Positions 1 to 9,176 of a stretch of DNA of 64,000 nt are shown in pieces. The position numbers and the translations under genes are program-made. The stretch spans positions 1 to 64,000 of the forward strand of contig JALRMH010000055.1 in NCBI GenBank assembly GCA_026119935.1, in the 5' to 3' direction. Position 1 is the first letter of the stretch, and every line of letters begins with the position of its first letter. The notes under the pieces were generated by a model. That model made no database searches and had not been told where the DNA came from. It saw only the letters and a program-made list of their open reading frames with translations. The stretch is from Endothia cerciana. Lineage: Eukaryota > Ascomycota > Sordariomycetes > Diaporthales > Cryphonectriaceae.

Positions 1-493
1 AGTAGTAAAACTAATTATATTTTTAAACTTATTAAGCTATGCTTTTTTAATTAAAAAACCTGATTAATTTATTATAGAATTTCTTATATTTATAAAATTC
101 TAGTTAAAACCTTTAAAAAAAAGATCTTTAGCTACTATAGCAGCCTTTTTAAAAACTATCTTTTATATTATTATTATACTATAAAAGTATTCTTCTTCAG
201 CTTCTATTTAATTTAGCTTCTTTATAAAGTCTAGCTTATAATAAATAATATAAACTATCTACTTCTACTATATCTTCTTCTACTAATATATATAGTTAAT
301 CTTAGTATTAAAGACTTAGCATACTTCCTCTAACTCTTTTATCTTATCTTTAAACTGTTAATAATAATAAGAGATCGAACGAAGATTAAAAGGCGAAGGA
401 CCTAGTATATTACACTGCAATAACCTTAAGCGAACGCATTTAGAACAGTGATCTAAGAATTAGGAAGAAACTTAACAGAAAGTAAGGCCCTGC
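1..493. repeat. AT-rich, RIP-like degraded repeat DNA
   Basis: This stretch is very AT-rich, with dense TA-rich stop codons in all frames and no open frame that I can recognise. It abuts a solo LTR and looks like the mutated interior of an older repeat. The parent element cannot be named from the sequence alone. The GC content contrasts sharply with the GC-rich genes right of 5.1 kb. Confidence 0.7.
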
Positions 494-957
494 TGTAATA
501 AGCACTGCAGTAATTCAAAGATCTCTGAGTACTGATTAGGTTTATACTAACAAGAGCAGTGTCAAATATAAGCCTTGAATACAGAAATATAGCTGGGTAA
601 TCTGTGCAAGTATTTACTGCCTTTAGGGCTTCCAAGTATAAGTATACTTAGAAGTTAGATTAACGACTAAAGAGCTATGTACAATGATCTATCTAATAGT
701 AGTGAACGTGTGGTTATATATCCAGCTCTTTAGTATAGACCGCAAGGGTCGCAGTTCGATTGCTCCGGTCTATGCCCTGGACCGTAAGGACCGCTTGTCG
801 ATTGTTGCAGTCCACCTCTGTCCTAGTGGGGCCTGTTGTCCTATATCCTAACCCTTGGTTACGTAATCCTTGCTGACTGTCCGATGTTGAGTCGTGACAT
901 CTGGTCCCTTGTTGGCGGGGTTTGTTCCGTGACCTGCATGTTGGATAGGTTATAACA
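494..957 (-). repeat. Solo LTR (464 bp) with 5-bp target-site duplication
   Basis: The copy lies in reverse orientation: on the + strand it begins TGTAATAAGCACTGCAG and ends GGTTATAACA, so read on the - strand it runs from TGTTATAACC to TTATTACA, with TG...CA ends. It is flanked on both sides by CCTGC (489-493 and 958-962), a perfect 5-bp target-site duplication typical of LTR-retrotransposon integration. Related LTR copies lie at 1191-1648 and 3381-3848. It has no internal region, so it is a solo LTR left by LTR-LTR recombination. It sits inside the 3' internal region of another element copy (958-1190). It is less mutated than its neighbours, so probably younger. Confidence 0.85.
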
Positions 958-1190
958 CCTGCGCTTTATATAAAGAACACGAAGGCATAGCAACACAATA
1001 TTTAAGAATAGATTAAAGAAGAATGTTGCGCTCAGAAGTCTTAGAAGAAGAAGGAACAGAAGTTTTTCGCACCTGAGATTTATTAACTCTGCCTAACATG
1101 ACGAATTAGGAAGGCACGACATACGACACAAAGACAGCTAGGAAACTTACAGAAGATCGTTAAGGACAACAATTGATAGGAGGGAGATGA
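958..1190 (+). mobile_element. 3' internal fragment of LTR element, with polypurine tract
   Basis: This piece resembles 3190-3380: both contain the start of the antisense Cys-rich ORF and end in AGATCGTTA(A/G)GGACAACAAT followed by a purine-rich tract (AGGAGGGAGATGA here) directly before an LTR start at 1191. The purine run fits the polypurine tract that primes plus-strand synthesis in LTR retroelements. The piece is interrupted on the left by the solo LTR at 494-957. No intact ORF remains. Confidence 0.65.
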
Positions 1191-1648
1191 TGTTATAACC
1201 TATCTAGCATATAGGTTACGAGAAGCGGTACAGCACTAAGGAGCTTTAAAAAGCAGACTCTTCAGAGCAGAAAGCCTAACACTTACCTACAGGACAGAAA
1301 TCAGAATTATATAACTCAGAGTTAGAGTTACAAAGAATAGATATATTGAGTCAAATATATATTTAATATATCAGATTAGTTAGATTAATAATATATTTAA
1401 TTAAGTTATTAAAGAGCTAAATATATAACTATAGTTATTACTACTAATAAATAGATCTTGTATATAGCTCTTTAGTTGTTAATCTAAGTTCTAAATATAT
1501 ATATTTAGAAGCTCTAAAAGTAGTAAATACTTGTATAGATTATCTAGTTATATTTCTGTATTCAAGGCTTATACTTAGATATTGCTTTTATTAATATAAA
1601 CTTAATTAGTATTTAAGAAATCTTCGGATTACTGCAGTGCTTATTATA
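1191..1648 (+). repeat. LTR copy (458 bp), RIP-mutated, abutting gypsy integrase
   Basis: It starts TGTTATAACC right after a polypurine tract and ends TTATTATA, which corresponds to TTATTACA with the terminal C changed to T. It is the forward-orientation relative of the solo LTR at 494-957. Many sites that are C or G in the copy at 3381-3848 are T or A here, as in RIP. At its right end it runs directly into an integrase relic, so it is either a 3' LTR or lies at a nested insertion or rearrangement junction. I see no matching 5-bp duplication. Confidence 0.75.
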
Positions 1649-2500
1649 TAGAAAAAGTAATCTTTAATAAAGATAGAAAGTTTAACTTAAAGTTTTAGAC
1701 TTTATTTATAAAACAACTCGGAATATAATATAGAATATCTACAGCATTCTATCTTTAGATAAATAAACAAACAGAAAGAACAAATCAAATTATCAAATAG
1801 TACTTTTAATATTATATTAATTAGAAATAAAATAACTAAATTAACTTATTACTTTTTATATACTTTGCTTATAATAGTGCAGATATAAGTATAATAAAGA
1901 AATTACTATTTTATATACTTTATAGATACAACCTAACAGCTTATTATAAAATATTATTAAAAGCAGATGCAGAAGCAGCAGATAAAAAGGTTAAGAAAAT
2001 TAAGAAAATCTAAGAAAAACTCTAGTCAGAACTATAATACGTTTAAAAACAAATAATACACTATATAAATATTAAAAGAATTAAAGAACTAATCTTATAA
2101 GAGGGAGATAAAGTTTACTTTTTTTATAAAAATATTAAAATAACTAAGCCTAGCAGCAAACTTAATTATAAGAAACTAAAACTTTTTAAAATTTTATGAT
2201 AAATCTTCCTAGTTAACTATAAACTCACGCTATTTTATAAAATAAAGATATACCTAGTTTTTTATATCTTATTATTAGAATTAGTAGTATAGGAAATACT
2301 AACAGATAATATAGTAAAAGTTAAAAATAACAAACTAAAATATAAAGTAAAAAGAATTTTTAAATATAAAAAAATAAACATTATATAGAAATACTTTATT
2401 AAATAAAAAGGATACTCTAATAGTGAAAATATATAAAAACTATTAAAAAACCTCTACTATAATTAAAAACTCAGCTAATATTATTAAAAAAGTATTATAT
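1649..2500 (+). pseudogene. Ty3/gypsy pol relic: integrase end plus chromodomain
   Basis: Conceptual reading on the + strand, through many stops, gives integrase-core blocks (D.KF....W..L...LGI, then the K.TERTNQI block near 1765-1800, then FAYNSA near 1865), followed by the post-integrase EGDKVY..YKNIK region (about 2100-2160) and a weak chromodomain-like end (YLVKWKGYS-type, about 2395-2435). The stops fall where Gln (CAA/CAG) or Trp (TGG) is expected, which is the C-to-T/G-to-A signature of RIP. The order integrase-chromodomain marks a Ty3/gypsy chromovirus. The element is dead: reverse transcriptase and gag are not visible in this copy. Confidence 0.8.
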
Positions 2501-2689
2501 ATAAAACTTAATATAAAATTAACTAGAATTTAAACTTAAAACTTTTAATAAGAAAACTAACACTCTATACTACTAAGCTATAAAATTAAAATATATAAAC
2601 TTAATATATAATATTTTAAATAAAGCAAACTATAACTACTTTATATATTTTAAAAAGAAGCTTAATTATTACTAGAAAGCTAGCTATCT

Positions 2690-3333
2690 TTATCTAAAGA
2701 AATAGAAGGCTTAGAAATCCTTCTAGCACCCTCTGACAAAATATCTTCTAGAAAATAAAAATCTAATAATCCTTCAGACACCTACTCAGGAACCTCCTAA
2801 GAAAAAGAACCCTTAGAAACAAAGCTCTCAGCAGCCTAATGCTCCTCCTTAGCAGCATAATACTCCACCTCAGCCTCTACATCCTCTATATAGTCCAACT
2901 CCTCTACACAAGTAATGCTATAACGAAGAGCCTGCTTCATCTTGCTAGACTATAGCCTCTTCTGCTATCGAAGCCACAGCAGTTCCAACTCCTGTTTCTC
3001 GATCTCGTCCTCTAGCTTTCGATGCTGAGTAGCGATATTATAAAGCTCTCTAGGAGTAGGATCTAGGACGTCGCACTTCGAACAACCTAGATGAACGCAC
3101 TTAGTGTAGCAAGAGGAGTCGCTAGGTGAAACCTTGCAGATATTAAGGCCCTGTCCCTTACAGAAAGAACAAGAAGGCATCTCGACAAAGTTCTCAAGGA
3201 TGCGAGCAACTAAGAGGTCACAATCTTGGGTACTCTTCGGAAGGGAAGAAGAAGTCTTTGAGACACGAGAATTTTTGACTTCATCTTTCATCCTGATTAG
3301 AAAGGCACGAAGCACGAGGAGAGTCAGGGACAC
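2690..3333 (-). pseudogene. Antisense Cys-rich coiled-coil ORF within LTR element
   Basis: An open frame of 122 codons (3333 down to 2965) runs antisense to pol. It has seven cysteines in the spacing C-x2-C-x7-C-x8-C-x3-C-x4-C-x2-C (CSFC...CSKC), which looks like a small zinc-binding module, followed by a heptad-like charged helix (RKLEDEIEKQELELLWLR). Beyond the stop the same strand reads on through a few TAG stops with protein-like acidic sequence (VEELDYIEDVEAEVEYY) to about 2690, so the ORF was once longer. It lies between the pol relic and the polypurine tract/3' LTR, and a second fragment of the same layout is at 958-1190. I infer that it is carried by the retroelement. Its function is unknown. 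Confidence 0.6.
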
Positions 3334-3370
3334 TCACAAAAAGAGATCGTTAGGGACAACAATCGATAGA

Positions 3371-3380
3371 AAGGAGATGA
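3371..3380 (+). other. Polypurine tract next to 3' LTR
   Basis: The purine run AAGGAGATGA immediately precedes the LTR start at 3381 and matches the AGGAGGGAGATGA before the LTR at 1191. This is the expected place of the plus-strand primer of an LTR retroelement. Confidence 0.65.
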
Positions 3381-3848
3381 TATTATAACCTATCTAACAT
3401 GCAGGTCACAGCAACAAGTGCAGCAAACAAGACTACCTAGAGTAGACCCCTCAGGACAGAAGATTCAATACTTATTCTAGAGAGGACACGAGTTATAATT
3501 ATATAACTCAAGGTTAGGGTTATAAGCGACTATGTTAACTATAGGCATAGTCGACATATTCAGGAAACAACTATATAGAATCGACATATAGTCTGGATAT
3601 TCAGACCTGAAGAGCAGGGTATATAGGAACAGACATTTCCTACAGTCAGATAGATCTCATTAGTGCTCTTCAGTCGTCAACCTAAGTTCTAAGTACACAT
3701 ATACTTGGAAGCTCTAAAGGCAGTGAACACTTGCACGCATTACTTAGTGTATTTCCGTATTCACAGGTTTCTACTTTGACACCGCTCTTGTTAGTATAAA
3801 CCTAATTAGTACTTAAGGAATCTCCGGATTACTGCAGTGCTCATTATA
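3381..3848 (+). repeat. 3' LTR copy (468 bp)
   Basis: It starts TATTATAACCTATCTAACAT (TG mutated to TA) and ends GTGCTCATTATA (CA mutated to TA). Related copies lie at 494-957 (inverted) and 1191-1648. It contains a TATA-like TATATA at 3621-3626, about 240 bp into the LTR, where a U3 promoter is expected. It is GC-richer than the copy at 1191, so less damaged by RIP. Confidence 0.75.
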
Positions 3849-3850
3849 TA

Positions 3851-4341
3851 ATAACTAAAGAACAACTATAAGATCTATCTAATAGTAGGAAACATCTGTT
3901 CTTATATATTTAGCTCTTTAATCCTAGGTTTAGCTAGATCGATATCGATCCTATCGATCCTTGTACTGGACCCTAACCCTTGCTTATATAATCATGCTGC
4001 TGACTGTTGGAGTCCCTAGCAGCTGGTCTTTGTTGTCCATAGCTTGTTCCGTGACCTGCATGTTGGATGGGTCATAACATTATGTTTCTGTACTCAAGGT
4101 CTATACTTAGCACCGCTCTTGTTAGTATAAACCCTTTGAGATACTTTGGAATCCCCGGATTACTACAGTGCTCATTACACCCGGATTGCTGCAGTGTTCA
4201 TTACACTCTGCTAACATAAACCCTTTATATACATTTAGAACTCAGGCTTTAGCAGTGCATTATTACAGTTAGAGTCCTTGACAGCTGGTCCTTGTTGCTT
4301 GTAACCTGTTCCGTAACCTGCATGTTGGATAAGTTATAACA
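3851..4341. repeat. Mosaic of truncated LTR pieces in both orientations
   Basis: 3851-4079 is a reverse LTR piece ending GGGTCATAACA that lacks its other end. About 4081-4179 is a forward piece of the opposite LTR end, finishing in GTGCTCATTACA. A second short end (CAGTGTTCATTACA) follows at about 4180-4206, and another reverse piece ending AAGTTATAACA runs 4267-4341. The abrupt orientation switches show nested insertions or rearrangements, not one intact element. I see no coding capacity. Confidence 0.7.
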
Positions 4342-4830
4342 TATAACCTAGAAGGGAGCAGATCATCGAACAGGCTGTCTCAGTGGAGACAAGACTATGT
4401 TAGCTCGGATCCAACATCTGCAGCGCAAAATTCCTTATGTCAGGACATTGCTTATATAAACAAGGGTTAGGGTTATATGCAGTGCAACCTTGGACCGAAG
4501 GAGTCGACCATCGACTTCAGCAGTCTACCCTTGTTGATGCCACTTTAAATCGAACAGACTGATCGTCGACATCGTCGGTCCAGGTCTGAAGAGCTGGGTA
4601 TATAAAGGACGGACTTTCCCTACTGTCAGATAGATTTCCTTCATAGCTCTTCAGTCGTCAATCTAAGTTTTAAGTTCTGAATCCAGATATTAGAAGCCTC
4701 ACTGCTAGTGATTACTGCATCAGCATTCAAGACTTGTATTTTCTATTCAAGGCCGAATTTTAGCACCGCTCTTGCTAGTATAAACCTAATAGTACTTTAG
4801 TATCTTCAGAGAGGTTTCGTTCAGCTTTCA
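4342..4830 (+). repeat. Divergent forward LTR copy with TATA box
   Basis: The left end (TATAACCTAG) and the right half (GAAGCC..., then CACCGCTCTTGCTAGTATAAAC) match the other LTRs, while the middle 4360-4580 is different sequence. A clear TATATAAA lies at 4599-4606, at the position equivalent to the TATATA of the 3381-3848 copy. The terminal CATTACA end is missing, so the copy is truncated on the right, next to the broken gene. Confidence 0.6.
4599..4606 (+). promoter_or_regulatory. TATA box of a retroelement LTR
   Basis: TATATAAA occurs inside the LTR-like repeat at the same relative place as TATATA (3621-3626) in a related copy. It would be the U3 promoter of the element. Whether it still drives transcription towards the broken gene on its right cannot be told from sequence. 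Confidence 0.4.
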
Positions 4831-4989
4831 AGCAAGGTTTTCTTTTCTGAGTATTTATAAAAGATCTGCATGCCTGTATAAGGCGCTAAATGTATATATA
4901 GATATATATTTAGCTAGCATGAATAGAGTTATTATTATTATTTGTTGTAATTTGTTCACTTGAATTATAGTGACCCGCTCACTTGGATC

Positions 4990-5525
4990 ACAGTGATCTA
5001 GGTGATTTATTTGTAATTGGTTCTTAGTCTTCCGCCGTTCCCTAAGTAACCATTCTTCCACCTCGATGTCACCTCGCTCGCCGGCCAGACGTGTGCCAGC
5101 ATGTCAGCCAGTAGTAGAACATGTAGAGCTGTGGTAGCCCAGATAGAAGTTCCGTCGACACCATTATGAGTAGCAAGTGTACTATCTCCATACTCCGGTT
5201 TCGTGTGCTCTTTTGCGATCGTAGCGATCTCTGAGACGTGGTGTCTATATGCTTTGAGTAGGTGCGGCGTTGCTGGTAGGATGTTATCAAAGAGGGTACC
5301 AAGCCTGCGTGCTGTAATAAGACTCGACCCATATTCTGAATTGGCTCTGCGCCATTGAGACAGGGAAGTACCGAGTTCTCGGAACTCTTTTGGGACCTCG
5401 CATTTGGTCAGCGTGAGATCGAAATCCAGGTTGGCAACACTAAGGGTGACTTTGTTCGTAGCTGCAGCAAGCTGGGCTTGCAGTTTGGTGATGGATGCCA
5501 TTGCAGTCGCCCGAGTTACATTCAT
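4990..5525 (-). pseudogene. 3'-truncated, frameshifted fungal gene of unknown function
   Basis: An open frame starts at 5525 (MNVTRATA) or, more likely, at 5501 (MASITKLQAQL) and encodes about 150 residues of ordinary protein, with blocks such as LFDNILPATPHLLKAY and NGVDGTSIWA. From memory these resemble the N-terminus of a widespread large fungal hypothetical protein, but I cannot name a function. Near 5070 the frame degenerates, while an overlapping frame (5061 downwards) reads VEEWLLRERRKTKNQ, a plausible continuation, which suggests a 1-nt frameshift. The coding signal ends near 5000 where the AT-rich repeat block begins. I infer a gene cut off by repeat insertion and now decaying. Confidence 0.6.
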
Positions 5526-6287
5526 GACGTTGCTTGCATCAACTAGTACTTGGCAGAGGAAGATGCGGTTTATCCACCACTAGGTACATGAAGGAAATGG
5601 GAAGAGAAGAAGCAAAGAGTTCCGTCCAAAGGCCACCTCCCAGGAGACTGCCCGCCGCGGGTTGAGATGCCCAACCGGCCTCGGCCTTGTTGCGTGCTCT
5701 TGGGCGGTTCGGCCCTGTACACAGACAAACACATTTGGCGAGTCGACGCAAATTTCCGCTTGTAATAAGCCCCAGTCGCAAGATTGGGTGGTAGCACAGC
5801 ACGTTGCTAAGCACTCTGCCAGTTTCTTGAGGATGACAGCAGGGCTATACGCGGGTGGGCATAACGAGCAATTCATTTACCAATATTACAACCTAGGTAG
5901 CTAATAAGATATGCAGGCTGGCTGGATGGACGATTCTTCGCACGGTGACATAGCGAGTCTCACCGACACCGGTATATCTGGCTATGCGCAACAAAACTCC
6001 GGCAGGCTAAGCAGGAGACGGCCTTTGTGGCTTAACAGCCTCTGAGCTGACAGCAGGGTGAGATGGCGAACAAGGCAGTGCGGCCAAACTATAGACTGCC
6101 TAGGCACTCAGATGTCACTTCTTTTCACGGATACCGTCCCGGCCACCTAGCCACGGTCACCCGGTCGCGCGGAGATGCTTCAGCATGGCTGGATGATGAT
6201 GATGGCGTGTCCGTACTCGTCCTTCACTTATTACCTGCTAGTCTAGGGGCGACCCTTCCTTTGGCCGAGGTAAGCACCCGTCATCGG
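5526..6287. other. Intergenic, no gene seen
   Basis: This is the upstream side of the broken gene and the 3' side of the aspartyl-tRNA synthetase gene. Open frames here are short, overlap one another in several frames and resemble no protein I recognise. Base composition has returned to the GC-rich level of the genes. Confidence 0.6.
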
Positions 6288-8066
6288 CTAAGGGAACAGT
6301 CTGCTCGGCGTTCTGGGGTAGTATGCAGCCAATTGAACATTGGGCAAGTTCAGGTAGAAGGCGACGACACGGTCTAGACCGATACCGCCACCGCCGTGAG
6401 GCGGACATCCACCCTGCCTGAAGACACTCACGTACTCCTTCAGACCAGGCGCATTCGGATCGACACCCTTCTTGCGCATGCGCGCCTCTAGCTCCGCCGG
6501 AACGTTGATACGCTGCCCGCCGGACATGATCTCCTGGCCGCGCATGAAGAAGTCGTAGGCGTTGGTGACCTGGGGGTTTTGTGGGTCCTCCTTGGCGTAG
6601 AAGGGCCGCGCAGACTCGGGAAACTTGTCTAGCACGTAGAAGTCGGTACCGTACTTCTTGCGGATGATGGAGCCCAGAGCCTTTTCCTGGGGGGTCGACA
6701 TGTCCTCGTCATCGGTGACGTTGCGGAACTCCTCGGGGCCTTCCTCGCGCAGGAGCTTTTGGCCCTCAGCGAAGGTCAGGCGGACCTCCTTGCCGCCGTC
6801 GGGCAGCTTGAAGGGCTCGGAGGGGTAGACGGAGCGCACAAGGGCGATCTCCTCCTTGCAGCGCTCCTCGAGGTTGTGGAAAATGTACATGAGGACGCCC
6901 TCGAGCATGTAGATGACCTCGTGGTAGGACTCTTCGATCTCCATCTCAATATCGAGACCGGTAAACTGGGAGATGTGTTAGCACGACAGGGGAGGTGGTC
7001 CGCCGTCTTGAGGGAAGCAGCGACATGCCTCAGTCATATGTCTCGGCGTGTTTGAGTTCTCGGCGCGGAAGACCGGGCCAACGCAGTACACCCTCTTTCT
7101 CCCACCCGCGATCTCCATCTGCTTGTAGAACTGGGGCGACTGGGCCAGGTACGCACTCTTACCGAAGTACGGCAGGCCAAAGACGTTTGCACCACCCTCG
7201 GAGGCGGCGCCGATCAGACATGGGGGCTCGAACGAGTGGAACTCGTTCTTCTTGAGGTACTCGACAAACAGGTCCCGCACGGTTTCCCGCACCGTCTGGA
7301 CAGCCTGCTGCAGCGGTGCGCGCTTGTGCATGACGATGTTGTCCAGGTGGGTCTCGAGGGTGGCCGACAGCCCCGGGGCGGCGTTCGCCGAGATACTCAG
7401 CTCCTGCATCTTGCCGTCGACGTCGAAGCTGCTGATGGCGGCGTTGGAGGCGTTCATGGTCAGGCCCAGCATCTCGGGGCCGCGGGCGATGCAGTAGACC
7501 CTGGTGATGTGCAGCTCGTAGCTGGAGACCTTGCAGCTCTTGACGGGCTCGAGGGGCTTCTGGACGGTGGCCTCGACGGCGACGTAGCTCTCGAGGCTGA
7601 CGGCGCCGACCCACCTGACCATCTGCTTGGAGACGGGCTCGCCGTCGGGGCTGGCGGCGATGACGCCCTGGATGCTCCAATCGCCGACCTCGCGCAGCTC
7701 GACGAAGCACATCTTGGCGCCCTGCATGCGGCTGTTCTGGACCCAGGCGCGGAGCTTGACGGGCTTGCCCACGTGCTCGTCGCCGTACTGCCTGAGGGCG
7801 ACCTTTGGGGCGGACAGGGTGACGATGTCGCGGTCGCCATAGTTATCCCTGGCCTTGTCCTCCGAGTCCTCCTTCGCCTTGGCTGCCGCCGTGGCCGCCT
7901 CGCGCTCTGCGGCGCGCTTGGCCTTCTCTGCCTCCTTCTTTGCCTTGGCCTCGGCCTTCTTGAGGGCTTTCTTGGAGGGGCCGGCGTCGCCCTCGGCACC
8001 GGCGTCCGCGGCGGGTGCGGAAGCGGCCTCTGGGAGAGGAGGAGCGGGCTTCTGTTCATCGGCCAT
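6288..8066 (-). CDS. DPS1: Cytoplasmic aspartyl-tRNA synthetase
   Basis: Exons are complement(6288..6965, 7029..8066), 571 aa. It charges tRNA-Asp with aspartate in the cytosol. A Lys/Ala-rich N-terminal helix (about residues 25-80), typical of eukaryotic class IIb enzymes, precedes an OB-fold anticodon domain (KPVKLRAWVQNSRMQG..., about 105-210) and the class II catalytic core: motif 1 region around VRETVRDLF, motif 2 FRAENSNTPRHMTEFTGLD, which spans the splice junction, and motif 3 GGGGIGLDRVV near the C-terminus, which ends PRTPSRLFP. The single 63-nt intron has a GC donor (GAG|GCATGT), a CTAAC branch site and a CAG acceptor; removing it joins motif 2 exactly. The ATG at 8066 is chosen because an open frame further upstream is only Ser/Pro and CA-repeat translation. 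The start codon directly follows a CA repeat in the mRNA. Confidence 0.95.
6966..7028 (-). other. GC-AG intron in aspartyl-tRNA synthetase gene
   Basis: The 63-nt intron begins GCATGT instead of GT and ends CCCAG, with GTGCTAACAC as branch site. The exon junction restores MTE|FTGLDIEM of class II motif 2, so the boundaries are well fixed. Confidence 0.9.
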
Positions 8067-8094
8067 GGTGTGTGTGTGTGTGTGTGTGTGTGTT
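8067..8094. repeat. (TG)n/(CA)n microsatellite touching the start codon
   Basis: About 13 TG units on the + strand, i.e. a CA repeat in the mRNA leader of the aspartyl-tRNA synthetase gene, ending two bases before its ATG. Length changes here would alter the 5' untranslated region without touching the protein. Confidence 0.9.
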
Positions 8095-9176
8095 CGCTGT
8101 TGTGACGCCGAGGCTGGTCGCGTGGGGGTGTAGGTGGACGTTGAGGCCGAGGGTGGCGGCGACAGTGATAGTAGTGACGGTGGGTGCTGGCCCTTTGTGT
8201 TAATCCTGGGAAGAGGGTGACTCAATCGGCCAAGGTGGGCTGTGACTCGTGGGGCACGTTCTCGGGGCCTCGACAGCGGTATGCTACGTGGTAGTAGTTT
8301 AAGTAGGTAGTCCCAGCGGTCCGTAGAGGGAGGGCAAGGTCACGTCAGCTCCCAGCCAGCGCCTGTCCCTCTTATTTAATAAATTTTTTTTTTTTTTTTT
8401 TGGAGGGGTAAATTTTGAAGGCCCGAGGTGGGGTGCTTTCCCACCGCCGGTGGGCAGACCTGATCCCTGGCCTTCTCATGCGACCAACCCAACTCACGCG
8501 ATTAGTTGTTGGAACCCCAGCCTCGCCTTACGCCTGTGAGTTATACAGTAGTCATCACCATGACGCCTCTGGTGTGCGATATATCGGAGCCCTGGGGGAG
8601 CCACGTTCTCTCGCCATCATCACAATCAATTCCATTAGTCTGTCCGAGAGGTGGTGTGGTCCTCATCATCATACAAGGAGCCGGACCATCTCCCTTGGGC
8701 GCCCTTCCTCCCCAACCACCAGAGGCCTCTCTCCTCGCTTGCTCTATTTCGCCTTGCCAGATATAGATGATGGTGCATGGTTCATCGCCGCGGTATCAAT
8801 GTAACTGTCAATATAAGACGTAGGTCCTCTCCATGAACTCCTGAAGCCGGGAATGAAAGCCAGCGCGGGACGATCCCGTTTAGCCAGCGAGACCTCCAAA
8901 ATAAAGTCAAGGATGAGATAGATTCCAGCGTTTCCATCCCTTCTTATCGCAATGCCCCAGCCAAGAGCCCAAGGAAGTCATGATGCAATTTTTTTCTTTT
9001 TCTTTTTTTGCATGCTCGCCCTCGCTATGCCAAACAATCAAGGAAGCCAGCCACGGCCCCCCCCCCTTCCACCCCCAGGCCTCGAAACGCCCTCACCTCC
9101 GCTGAAGAACAGTCGTCGCCAGGGGCTACGGTACTCAACCACTCATCGCGAGCCTACCCTCGCAAGGGGATCAGAA
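8095..9176. other. Intergenic: tRNA-synthetase promoter and KOG1 3' flank
   Basis: Both neighbours are on the - strand. The stretch contains a poly(T) run at about 8385-8401 and T-rich sequence near 8990-9010 (A-rich on the sense strand). I see no convincing ORF or RNA gene. Confidence 0.6.

Noticed and set aside
7236..8105. 289-codon open frame on + opposite the aspartyl-tRNA synthetase gene
   Set aside because: It is the antisense of a GC-rich coding exon; its Gly/Leu/Asp-rich translation has no domain and ends in the microsatellite.
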